Below are positions 32,154-39,013 of a stretch of 39,013 nucleotides of DNA, piece by piece. The notes under the pieces were generated by a model. It did not search any database and had not been told where the DNA came from. It worked only from the letters and a program-made list of their open reading frames with translations. The stretch is from Akkermansiaceae bacterium (GTDB lineage Bacteria; Verrucomicrobiota; Verrucomicrobiia; Verrucomicrobiales; Akkermansiaceae). Every line of letters starts with the position of its first letter. The stretch's first letter is position 1. A program made the translations under genes and the position numbers. Location of the stretch: NCBI GenBank assembly GCA_903888515.1, contig CAISTY010000108.1, positions 1-39,013 of the forward strand. Reading direction: 5' to 3'.

Positions 32154-33380
32154 CTATGGTGTGCCGATGCAGTAGAGATTGCCAAGAGTGCGGATGAAAA
32201 TCCGGCCGTGGCTGATAGCCGGGGAGGCGTAACATTCCTCACCGAGTTCATTCCTGGCGATCAACTCGAACTTCGGACCGGCTTTCAGCACGAACATCTT
32301 GCCGTCATCATCCAGAAAATAGAGGTTCCCGCCGGCGGCAACCGCCGACGCGCTGTGGTGACGTCCGAGTTTCTGCTGCCACATCCGCTTGCCGGTTTTC
32401 GCCTCGAAACAACTGGCAAGACCGCGGTCGGAAACAACGAAGAAGTGATTGCCATGCGCAATCGGCGATGGAACATACGAGACACCCACAGTGTCACGCC
32501 AGGCGATGTGGGTGTCAGTGACGTTGCCCGCACCGTCGGGCCGGATGGCGATGAGATGCAACTCCGGGAAACCTCCGGTGACAAAAAAGATGTCGTCGGT
32601 GAAGACCACGCTGGCAACAAACTGCTCGGTCGGGCCGTTGATGAGCCAGTGGGGTTTGCCGGTATCCGGATCGTAACTGGCGACACAGATACTGCCACTG
32701 AGGACCATCTGCGTTTTACCGGCGGCTTGGAAAATCGTCGGCGTACAGTAGGAGCGCATGCGGTTAGGTCGATCCGTGCGCCACCGCTCGGTGCCGGTGG
32801 CCTTGTCGAATGCGACGATATACGCGACGGCGTCCTGGTCGCAGTTGAGGATGATGGTGTCCTTGTAGGGTACGGGCGAGCTACAGAAGCCGTGAACGGA
32901 GGCGAACGTGCCGGGCGATTTGCGCCAGAGTTCATTGCCGTCCATGTCATGGCAAACCACCACGATGTCAGGTGCCTGCAGGAACGTCACCCATACGCGC
33001 TTGCCATCCGTGGCGGGCGTGCCGCTGGCATAGCTGTTGAGATTGTTTTTTTTCTCCGGCTTCGCGGTCAACACGGTTTTCTCCCACAGTAACTTGCCCG
33101 TGAGCCGGTCGAGGCAAAGCAACACGCGCCTGCCACCTTGCTCCACGTAGGTGGTGACGAACACACGGTCGCCCCAGATAATCGGTGAGGAATGACCCCA
33201 GCCGGGAATGGCGGTTTTCCACGCGACGTTCTCGCTGCTGCTCCAACGGACCGGCACGTTCGTTTCCTCTGAAACTCCATCACCGCGAGGCCCGCGCCAA
33301 GCCGGCCACTCGCCCGCCAATGCGGATGTGGCTAACAGCCAACTCGTCCTCCAAGTAATTCGGATAAAGGCTATCACCAT
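32154..33380 (-). CDS. Secreted PQQ-like beta-propeller protein
   Basis: 408 residues with an N-terminal signal peptide ending A-T-S-A-L-A-G. The mature start is E-W-P-A-W-R-G-P-R-G-D-G-V-S, the standard opening of this group, which is abundant in Verrucomicrobiota and Planctomycetota. Repeated blades carry W-x-x-x-L and T-G-K motifs such as D-R-L-T-G-K-L-L-W-E-K, D-K-A-T-G-T-E-R-W and E-A-K-T-G-K-R-M-W. No cytochrome domain or quinone-binding signature is evident, so an enzymatic role is doubtful; a scaffold or binding role in the periplasm is more likely. Confidence 0.87.
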   Translation of the reverse strand: MVIAFIRITWRTSWLLATSALAGEWPAWRGPRGDGVSEETNVPVRWSSSENVAWKTAIPGWGHSSPIIWGDRVFVTTYVEQGGRRVLLCLDRLTGKLLWEKTVLTAKPEKKNNLNSYASGTPATDGKRVWVTFLQAPDIVVVCHDMDGNELWRKSPGTFASVHGFCSSPVPYKDTIILNCDQDAVAYIVAFDKATGTERWRTDRPNRMRSYCTPTIFQAAGKTQMVLSGSICVASYDPDTGKPHWLINGPTEQFVASVVFTDDIFFVTGGFPELHLIAIRPDGAGNVTDTHIAWRDTVGVSYVPSPIAHGNHFFVVSDRGLASCFEAKTGKRMWQQKLGRHHSASAVAAGGNLYFLDDDGKMFVLKAGPKFELIARNELGEECYASPAISHGRIFIRTLGNLYCIGTP

Positions 33381-33702
33381 GGTTTTTAATTCTAACGGAA
33401 TCTGAGCGCCGTCACCGAGTTGCCGGGGAAACGGTCATGTTATGGCGCCTTGCAAACTCATTGCTGGAAAATTGCACTTGGGGTGGCCGTGCCGGAGATA
33501 ACCAAAGTGCGAAGCGGATAGAGTGAGTGAGGAACCGGATGTCGTTTGCATGGCAGGAAATCAATGTTAAATGACCTATATTCGGACGTATTCAGGCAGA
33601 CTCGTCCGCAACCCACAAGGATAAATGCTGGACACGCGCAGGATGCCCACGCCACGATGGGACGCCGCCGCAGGCGACGCCCCACTATCCCCGAAACCCC
33701 AA
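33381..33702. other. Divergent promoter region upstream of hemC
   Basis: About 320 bp between the PQQ-propeller gene and hemC. A possible -10 (tatatt near 33570) lies 130 bp before the hemC start, but I see no good -35. Downstream, 33620-33685 contains a short GC-rich inverted motif around gatgcccacg and a gccgccgcaggcgac hairpin. No gene is supported; frames on the other strand translate these motifs. Confidence 0.45.
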
Positions 33703-34662
33703 ATGACCGACGAATCCCATAAGCCGTTTACGCTTGGCACGCGCGGCAGTGAATTGGCGTTGGTGCAAGCGAGCACGACCGAAGCAGCACTCCAAAAAGT
33801 GTTTCCCGATCTGCACATCGCACGCTGCATCATCAAAACCACCGGCGACCGCCGCACCGATGTCGCGCTCGCCGACGTGGCGAAGGCCGAGGGGATCTTC
33901 GACAAGGGCGTCTTCATCAAGGAACTCGAACAAGCACTCGATGAGGGATCCATCGACATCGCGGTCCACAGCTTGAAGGATTTGCCAACTGTGCTGCAGG
34001 CCCGCTTCGCACTCGCGGCCGTGCTCGAACGCGCGGCCATCCGCGATGTGCTGGTGACCCGCGATGACGGCGGATTCGACGCGCTTGCTCCCGGCGCGAG
34101 GGTCGGAACCAGCAGCGTGCGGCGCGCGCAACAAGTCGCGTTCCTCCGTCCCGATCTGCTGGTGGTGGACCTCCGCGGCAATGTGCCCACACGCCTCCAC
34201 AAACTAACAGCCGGAGATCACCACGATGCCATCCTGTTAGCGGAAGCCGGCTTGGTGCGTCTCGGGTTTCTGCCGGAAGCTCCCCTCACCTATGGCTCTG
34301 AACCGATCCCCGGCATGCCGGGCCTGTTCGCTCATCGTCTCGACGAGAAAATGTTTTTTCCAGCCGCCGGGCAGGGTGCCATCGGTTTGGAAATTCGCGC
34401 CACAGACGAGCGCAGCAGGATGCTCGCGCAATCCATCGGCCATCCCGAAACGTGGCTTCGCATCACCGCAGAGCGCGAGTTTCTACGCCTGCTGGATGCC
34501 GGTTGCCACACACCCGTCGGCGTGTTTTCCTCGCTCGTGAACGGCACCCTCCACCTCCAGGCCCGTGTCTTTCCTGAAACCGGCGGCTCGCCGCTAACCG
34601 CTGCGGCCAACGGCACTGATCCGTTAGGTGTGGCTCTGTCCCTTTTCCAATCCCTCACATGA
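33703..34662 (+). CDS. hemC: Hydroxymethylbilane synthase (porphobilinogen deaminase)
   Basis: 319 residues from the ATG at 33703 (M-T-D-E-S-H-K-P-F-T-L-G-T-R-G-S). It polymerises four porphobilinogen units into hydroxymethylbilane in tetrapyrrole synthesis. Visible are G-T-R-G-S-E-L-A-L, T-T-G-D-R-R-T-D, the substrate-site D-I-A-V-H-S-L-K-D-L-P-T, G-T-S-S-V-R-R, L-R-G-N-V-P-T-R-L, and the dipyrromethane cofactor cysteine in L-D-A-G-C-H-T-P-V-G. It overlaps the next gene by 4 bp (ATGA), so hemC and cobA-hemD are translationally coupled. Two CTAAC/GTTAG pairs near 34204 and 34236 use the rare leucine codons CTA and TTA. Confidence 0.97.
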   Translation: MTDESHKPFTLGTRGSELALVQASTTEAALQKVFPDLHIARCIIKTTGDRRTDVALADVAKAEGIFDKGVFIKELEQALDEGSIDIAVHSLKDLPTVLQARFALAAVLERAAIRDVLVTRDDGGFDALAPGARVGTSSVRRAQQVAFLRPDLLVVDLRGNVPTRLHKLTAGDHHDAILLAEAGLVRLGFLPEAPLTYGSEPIPGMPGLFAHRLDEKMFFPAAGQGAIGLEIRATDERSRMLAQSIGHPETWLRITAEREFLRLLDAGCHTPVGVFSSLVNGTLHLQARVFPETGGSPLTAAANGTDPLGVALSLFQSLT

Positions 34663-36176
34663 AACCCTGCGGAATCTGTTATCTTGTCGGCGCCGGTCCC
34701 GGCGACCTCGGTCTGGTCACGCTGCGTGCCAAGGAATGCATCGAGCACGCCGATGTGCTGATTTACGACGCTCTGAGCAGCCCTGAACTCCTGCAATGGA
34801 CGAAAGCCGGCTGTGAGAAAATCCCGGTCGGCAAGCGCGCCAAGGATCACACGATGCCGCAGGAGCAGATCAACGCGTTGATCGTCGAGAAAACCAAAGC
34901 CGGTCAATCCGTGGTGCGACTCAAGGGCGGAGATCCCATGATTTTCGGTCGCGGTGGCGAGGAGGCCGCTGAACTCGCCGCGGCAGGCGTACTCTTCGAG
35001 ATCGTCCCCGGTATCAGCTCGACCATTGCGGGACCAACCTATGCGGGCATCCCGGTGACCCACCGCGACCACTGCACGCAACTCACGATTTTCACCGGCC
35101 ACGAGGATCCGACGAAAGGATATAGCTCGGTCGATTATGCACAACTTGCCAAGGCGCCTGGCACCAAGGTATTTGTGATGGGCGTGTCCAGACTGCGCGA
35201 AATCACCACCTCGTTCATCGCAAACGGCGCAGCCCCGGAAACCCCGATCGCTCTAACACGTTGGGCTACCACCGGCACCCAGAAAACCCTCGTCGGCACG
35301 CTCGCCACCATCGCCGATATCGCCGAACGCGAAAACTTCGGATCTCCCGCCGTGGCCGTCATCGGCACCGTCGTCAACGAACGTGACAAAATCAATTGGT
35401 TCGAAAAACGTCCGCTCTTCGGCAAGCGCATCGTCGTCACCCGCACCCGCGAACAAGCAGGCGAACTCAGCAAGTCACTGCGCGATCTCGGCGCGGACGT
35501 CATCGAGCTGCCGACCATCCGCATCGAACACCCGGAGGATCATCAGGGCTTTGCCGAAGGGGTCACCCATGCCCACGAATACGACTGGCTGGTTTTCTCC
35601 AGCCCTAACGGCGTGGAGCGTTTCTTCGAGGCGTTCTTCGCCACCTACGAGGATGCCCGCAGCCTCGGCAACCCGCGCATCGCCGCTATCGGCAACGGCA
35701 CCGCCAAAAAAATCCGCGACTACCGCTTCGCCGTGGACCTCATCCCCCAGCGCTTCGTCGCCGAAGGATTGATCGACGCCTTCAAAAAACTATCTGTCGA
35801 AAATCTAACCATCCTGTGGATACGCGCCGCCGAATCCCGCGAGGTGATCTATGACGGACTCACAGCACTGGGCGCAATCGTCGATGAATGCATCGCCTAC
35901 CGCACCGTGCCGGAAACCGCCGACCCGACCAACGCGCAGGCCCGCCTAGCCGAACATGGCGCGGATTTGATCACCTTCACGTCGGGTTCCACCGTGGACC
36001 ACTTTTTCGCGCTCGGTCTAACATGGCCGGATGGCTGCGTCGCGGGCAGCATCGGCCCGGTCACCAGCGAAGCTCTCCGCCAACACGGCCAACCACCGGC
36101 CTTCGAAGCAAAACCCCACGATATCCCGGGACTCACCGCCGCGATTCTCCGACACTTCCGGAAAAAACACGGCTGA
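34659..36176 (+). CDS. cobA-hemD: Fused uroporphyrinogen-III C-methyltransferase / uroporphyrinogen-III synthase
   Basis: 505 residues. The N-terminal half (about 1-250) is a SUMT/CobA methyltransferase: Y-L-V-G-A-G-P-G-D-L-G-L-V-T, V-V-R-L-K-G-G-D-P-M-I-F-G-R-G-G-E-E, V-P-G-I-S-S, and P-V-T-H-R-D. The C-terminal half (about 255-505) is HemD: G-K-R-I-V-V-T-R-T-R-E-Q-A-G-E-L, W-L-V-F-S-S-P-N-G-V-E-R-F, I-A-A-I-G-N-G-T-A, and F-T-S-G-S-T-V-D-H-F. The fusion cyclises hydroxymethylbilane and methylates the product to precorrin-2, linking haem and siroheme/cobalamin branches. Supply of cobalamin precursors would suit the B12-dependent NrdJ encoded in the same window. Confidence 0.96.
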   Translation: MKPCGICYLVGAGPGDLGLVTLRAKECIEHADVLIYDALSSPELLQWTKAGCEKIPVGKRAKDHTMPQEQINALIVEKTKAGQSVVRLKGGDPMIFGRGGEEAAELAAAGVLFEIVPGISSTIAGPTYAGIPVTHRDHCTQLTIFTGHEDPTKGYSSVDYAQLAKAPGTKVFVMGVSRLREITTSFIANGAAPETPIALTRWATTGTQKTLVGTLATIADIAERENFGSPAVAVIGTVVNERDKINWFEKRPLFGKRIVVTRTREQAGELSKSLRDLGADVIELPTIRIEHPEDHQGFAEGVTHAHEYDWLVFSSPNGVERFFEAFFATYEDARSLGNPRIAAIGNGTAKKIRDYRFAVDLIPQRFVAEGLIDAFKKLSVENLTILWIRAAESREVIYDGLTALGAIVDECIAYRTVPETADPTNAQARLAEHGADLITFTSGSTVDHFFALGLTWPDGCVAGSIGPVTSEALRQHGQPPAFEAKPHDIPGLTAAILRHFRKKHG

Positions 36177-36200
36177 TCCTAGCGAGGCTTCGCCTCAGAC

Positions 36201-36229
36201 CCAAGACTGCAAGACGCAAGACACAAGAC
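36201..36229. repeat. Heptamer tract (caagac-type) abutting a tRNA fragment
   Basis: ccaagac, gcaagac, gcaagac and acaagac, with starts spaced 8, 7 and 7 bp. It replaces the expected 5' half of a tRNA-Tyr gene. Confidence 0.75.
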
Positions 36230-36282
36230 TGTAAATCTGCTGGCTAACGCCTACGGTGGTTCGAATCCACCTCTGCCCACCA
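36226..36282 (+). tRNA. 3' fragment of tRNA-Tyr (GTA), 5' half missing
   Basis: The fragment holds agactGTAaatctgc with anticodon GTA at 36231-36233 and a long variable arm (tggctaacgcctac). The T arm is a perfect ggtgg-ttcgaat-ccacc (36255-36271), followed by acceptor strand tctgccc, discriminator A and encoded CCA (36280-36282). No matching gggcaga acceptor strand, D arm or full 5' anticodon stem exists upstream; repeat tract is there instead. It cannot make a tRNA. A tRNA 3' end of this kind is a common attachment site of integrating elements. Confidence 0.8.
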
Positions 36283-36342
36283 TCTTCATTCTCAACGAGT
36301 TGCGAAGAGAGTTGGACGGCAGATTGACAGCCCACCACGGCT

Positions 36343-36588
36343 GTGTCTGACAAATTTCTGACAACTCAAGAACGGGACGGCGTCCCCCCGGTGGTAAAGC
36401 GGGAGCCATTTTGCGTGATCCGCCATCAATCGGCCAGCGTGCCGGTGTATGCGGGCGAGGTCCACGGCAGGACCCGCTACACAATCGCCTACTTCATGGA
36501 CGGTCGGCGGCAACGCCGGATGCCTTTGTTTGACTTGCGCATCTTCACTCTGCGACTCACCTCTTCTTCATGCCCCCCAGCGCCCTAA
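36343..36588 (+). pseudogene. Probable integrase N-terminal remnant
   Basis: The frame encodes V-P-V-Y-A-G-E-V-H-G-R-T-R-Y-T-I-A-Y-F, then M-D-G-R-R-Q-R-R-M. This resembles the N-terminal arm-binding part of tyrosine recombinases found in Verrucomicrobial islands. After residue 62 the resemblance stops and the frame runs into the 3' end of the convergent LysR-type gene. The core catalytic domain is absent. Its position directly beside a tRNA 3' fragment is what one expects of an integrase, which raises the likelihood, but the call rests on a short stretch. Confidence 0.45.
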
Positions 36589-37453
36589 CGAGCCGTTCCA
36601 CCTCGGGCCGCCGTTCGATCACTTTGCGGTTCCACCCGAGTTGCAGCGTGCGCCGGTGGTTTTCCAATCCGGGTAGCGACTGCGTTCGCGCCGCCCATTC
36701 CTTGCGTCGCTTCCACCATAACTCCGGCACGAACACCGCCCAACCCGCCACCTCAGCTAGATCGACCGCCTGCGGGTAACTGGTGCATTCGGCTCCAATC
36801 TTGAGAATCACACCGTGCTCACGCTCGCAATCCGTGAGGAAATGCCGGAATTTGCCATCGCCATCCATTACCACCACCGGGGTATCGGTCAGTCGCTTCC
36901 AACCACTTTTGTCGGGCTTTTCGTTTGCCGGCAGCACCAGTTTCATCCCGTAGCTTTCGAGATCCGTCACCTCGACATTGCCGGTCGCTTCCAAGCCCGA
37001 AGCCAAGCCCACATCCAATCGCTCCGCTGCCAGCCCCTCCTGGATCTTCCGCCACGTCAAGTTGCGCATGACCCATGCAACCGACGCCTTTCCCTTCTTC
37101 TGCTTGCCGATCTGCGGAATGAAAAACTCCCGGATCACCACCTCGCCCGCACCCACCGTGATCGGTCTGCGCAGGCCACGCGTCTCCGCGGAAACCTCCT
37201 CCACCTCCCGCACAAAGCGCTCGCAGGAATCCGCTAGACGCTGCGCTGCACGCGTCGGCTGAAACGGTTTCTTCGTCCGATCCATCAATTCCATCCCAAG
37301 CGCCACTTCCAACTCACCGATTTGTCGGCTGATCTGGCTTTGTGCGTTGGGATCGCCCTTGGATGCCAGGCCGATACTCCCTGCCCGCACCACCTTTTCC
37401 AAGGTCTGCAACCGATCCAACGAAACACCGTTCTTCGAGAAAATTTCCGTCAT
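36557..37453 (-). CDS. LysR-type transcriptional regulator
   Basis: 298 residues from the ATG at 37453 (M-T-E-I-F-S-K-N-G-V-S-L). The N-terminal winged helix-turn-helix reads L-D-R-L-Q-T-L-E-K-V-V-R-A-G-S-I, then N-A-Q-S-Q-I-S-R-Q-I-G-E-L-E, L-F-type turn M-D-R-T-K-K-P-F-Q-P-T, matching the LysR fold. The effector domain is divergent: E-F-F-I-P-Q-I-G-K-Q-K-K, V-G-L-A-S-G-L-E-A-T, and P-E-L-W-W-K-R-R. Effector and targets are unknown. It is divergent from the acidic protein gene and could control it together with the ATPase. Confidence 0.83.
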   Translation of the reverse strand: MTEIFSKNGVSLDRLQTLEKVVRAGSIGLASKGDPNAQSQISRQIGELEVALGMELMDRTKKPFQPTRAAQRLADSCERFVREVEEVSAETRGLRRPITVGAGEVVIREFFIPQIGKQKKGKASVAWVMRNLTWRKIQEGLAAERLDVGLASGLEATGNVEVTDLESYGMKLVLPANEKPDKSGWKRLTDTPVVVMDGDGKFRHFLTDCEREHGVILKIGAECTSYPQAVDLAEVAGWAVFVPELWWKRRKEWAARTQSLPGLENHRRTLQLGWNRKVIERRPEVERLVRALGGMKKR

Positions 37454-37487
37454 GACTGCACAGACATGTGACATGTGATTCTACCCG

Positions 37488-38018
37488 TTGCAAGAACCGA
37501 TGTTTCGGGCAGTCTTCTTTTGTTCGCCGCAGCCACCTCCGACAAAAACATCGGCCCCAAACAATCCTCCGAGCCCAACCGCAACGCGGGCCGTAACCGC
37601 CGCAACCACAGTCAACACCAATCCGCCGATGAATCCTGAAGCCCCGATCTCCCGACAGGAAAACCCGCCCGCAGACACCGCGCAAGCACCCTCTCAAAGT
37701 GGCTGTGGCATCCTGCCGCAGACCGTGCACGGAGCGTCTCGCTCCGTGGCTTTCTCACCCGCACCGCATACGCCCGCCCATTCCTTCCGCCCCGCTGCCT
37801 TCGACGACCTGGGCTTCGTCTATCCGCCAGAAATACCCGCCGAACCCTACTTCGATTTCGACGACGACAACGAATCCGCCCGCGAACGCGAGCTTCTCAT
37901 GGAGGACCTCGCCTCCGACAACGACGATTTTGCTCGCTCCGACGAGGATGGCTGGTATTACTCCGACGAGGATTCCGGGATGGACGCCGTGCCGGATTCC
38001 TCCGACTGGGAGGATTGA
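37488..38018 (+). CDS. Acidic protein with Pro/Thr-rich N-terminus, unknown
   Basis: Up to 176 residues; internal starts at 37500 and 37629 are possible. The first 100 residues are rich in Pro, Thr and Ala and probably disordered. The last 60 are extremely acidic: Y-F-D-F-D-D-D-N-E-S, then M-E-D-L-A-S-D-N-D-D-F, then D-E-D-S-G-M-D and W-E-D at the end. I recognise no family. A negatively charged tail suggests a DNA-mimic or protein-binding role, which is inference. A 9-bp hairpin (cacggagcg/cgctccgtg) lies inside the frame near 37727. The gene ends 18 bp before the AAA ATPase start, so the two may form an operon. Confidence 0.5.
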   Translation: MQEPMFRAVFFCSPQPPPTKTSAPNNPPSPTATRAVTAATTVNTNPPMNPEAPISRQENPPADTAQAPSQSGCGILPQTVHGASRSVAFSPAPHTPAHSFRPAAFDDLGFVYPPEIPAEPYFDFDDDNESARERELLMEDLASDNDDFARSDEDGWYYSDEDSGMDAVPDSSDWED

Positions 38019-38036
38019 AATACACCTGAAAAATCT

Positions 38037-39013
38037 ATGAACCGACTTACGGGGATCACACTCGAAAACTTCAAGGCGTTCAAAAAGCGCCAGTATATTC
38101 CAATCCGTCCACTGACCTTGATCTTTGGGCCAAACAGCGCTGGCAAATCGAGCATCGTGCAGGCTCTTGCCCTCATCAGACACGCATTCTACAATAAAGG
38201 ATACGCGGAAGCTGATCGGGTCGACATGGGATGGAGCGAGATCCGTTTGGGTGGCTGGCAGAATTTGGTCCATGCACACGATAGCGCCGCAACATTCAAG
38301 ATTGGCATGCACTTTGACTTCATTGATTCCAGCGTGATCGATTCAAAGTCATTAGGTTCACCCGTTTCTACGGATTATTGGGAAGTCACATGGGAATTCG
38401 GACGTGTGAGAGAGGATACAGAAGCCTACGTCATGAGTTGCTCTGCAGTGAAAAATGGCTCTCCAGAGTTCAAGGGGACACGTTGCTCGACAAAGCCGAC
38501 AATTTGGAATCTCGAATTCTCCTCCTGTGTTCCAAAAAAAGCTGAGTTTGTTTCCATGCTTATCAAATATGCGGGCGCGCAACTGCCCAAGAGGTACCGG
38601 TGCAAATTTCAAGCTTGGGCAAATGCAACCATCAGCGAGGACGCGGTATTTGGAGGTCTTTTTCCAGGAGCAATCTTGCCAGATGAGCGAAAAAAAGAGG
38701 AATACAGCTATAACGTATACTCCATAACTCCGAAGGATTATATTGAATCATTGTTGAACCCGAATGATTGTTTATACCCACTTGGGGACAATGAGCCGTT
38801 TGGACCACATGTCGCACTTGCTTCCGCAATACGGTCAATTACTGAGGGAACCCAACCATCCGTAGAAACGGAAAACAGAATCAAGATCCTCTGGAATGAT
38901 TGGATAGATCATCATGCCATCTACGATCGCGTCGCTCGATTCTTCGAAAATATAGCAAATAATCACCTCCATCTCGACTCGGTTCGGGAGCGTCCAGCGC
39001 ATCAGTTGAATCG
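38037..39013 (+). CDS. AAA-family ATPase, N-terminal part (runs off the window)
   Basis: Begins M-N-R-L-T-G-I-T-L-E-N-F-K-A-F-K and has Walker A G-P-N-S-A-G-K-S-S at about residues 31-39. This is the SMC/OLD-like ABC-type ATPase arrangement found in many island and anti-phage proteins. The 325 codons seen have no stop; Walker B and any C-terminal nuclease (such as Toprim) would lie beyond the edge. Base composition is clearly more AT-rich than the rest of the window, with AAA, TTT, ATA and TTG codons frequent, which suggests recent acquisition. It follows the acidic protein gene by 18 bp. The defence role is inferred from fold and context only. Confidence 0.8.
   Translation, partial: MNRLTGITLENFKAFKKRQYIPIRPLTLIFGPNSAGKSSIVQALALIRHAFYNKGYAEADRVDMGWSEIRLGGWQNLVHAHDSAATFKIGMHFDFIDSSVIDSKSLGSPVSTDYWEVTWEFGRVREDTEAYVMSCSAVKNGSPEFKGTRCSTKPTIWNLEFSSCVPKKAEFVSMLIKYAGAQLPKRYRCKFQAWANATISEDAVFGGLFPGAILPDERKKEEYSYNVYSITPKDYIESLLNPNDCLYPLGDNEPFGPHVALASAIRSITEGTQPSVETENRIKILWNDWIDHHAIYDRVARFFENIANNHLHLDSVRERPAHQLN

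Noticed and set aside
32208..33092. 294-codon plus-strand frame opposite the PQQ-propeller gene
   Set aside because: It shows no domain or start signal, and the minus strand has clear propeller blades.
36226..36282. A complete tRNA-Tyr gene split by an intron
   Set aside because: No matching 5' acceptor strand or D arm was found upstream within the non-coding stretch, and no group I intron features are present.
36251..36484. 77-codon minus-strand frame ending G-R-G-G-F-E-P-P
   Set aside because: This ending is the well-known spurious translation of the antisense of a tRNA 3' end.
902..36589. CTAAC as a splicing branch-point-like signal
   Set aside because: The genome is bacterial, the motif is on both strands inside intact genes, and no intron is present.

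Overview
This 39 kb window looks like a chromosomal segment of a high-GC (about 60%) member of the Verrucomicrobiota, probably Verrucomicrobiae. The grounds are a PEP-CTERM protein beside an exopolysaccharide export locus, a class II B12-dependent ribonucleotide reductase, a DUF1015 protein, a secreted PQQ-type beta-propeller, and many short 7-bp-period repeat tracts between and inside genes. This assignment is inference from gene families; no rRNA or other marker is present.

Region 1 (1-4.6 kb) is a toxin-antitoxin and gene-fragment zone, all minus strand: an intact hicBA pair, an intact UPF0175/DUF3368 pair, remnants of two more HicA genes and of a YhcG-type nuclease, and three copies (one a remnant) of an EpsI-like exosortase-associated protein. 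Heptanucleotide repeat tracts lie between and within these pieces. Region 2 (4.8-13.1 kb, minus strand) is the polysaccharide export locus: O-antigen ligase/polymerase, a tiny secreted peptide, a PEP-CTERM protein, an outer-membrane beta-barrel, an OPX (Wza-like) protein and a Wzc-like tyrosine kinase. No glycosyltransferase or exosortase is in the window.

Region 3 (13.3-28.9 kb) is mostly housekeeping: nrdJ with a candidate tandem NrdR operator, a nitronate monooxygenase, sufE, a UbiA-type prenyltransferase, glycogen synthase, a DUF1460 amidase-like protein, an alpha/beta hydrolase that has lost its nucleophile serine, a vapBC pair with a very clear promoter/operator, an S10 carboxypeptidase and a DUF1015 protein. 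Region 4 (29.0-31.0 kb) is a second fragment zone. It holds an ORF6N-TIR-SPFH chimera made of three truncated genes, an AbrB/VapC pair, and a hicB with a hicA interrupted by an in-frame TGA.

Region 5 (31-36.2 kb) has a TIM-barrel protein, a PQQ-propeller protein, and the translationally coupled hemC and cobA-hemD of tetrapyrrole synthesis. Region 6 (36.2 kb to the end) starts with the 3' part of a tRNA-Tyr and what looks like an integrase N-terminal remnant. A LysR-type regulator, a very acidic protein and the start of a lower-GC AAA ATPase follow. I read it as the edge of a genomic island.

Two window-wide patterns are the least explained. First, apparently unrelated repeat tracts share a 7-bp period and can abut in phase. 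Second, the pentamer CTAAC/GTTAG accounts for most CTAA/TTAG tetramers.
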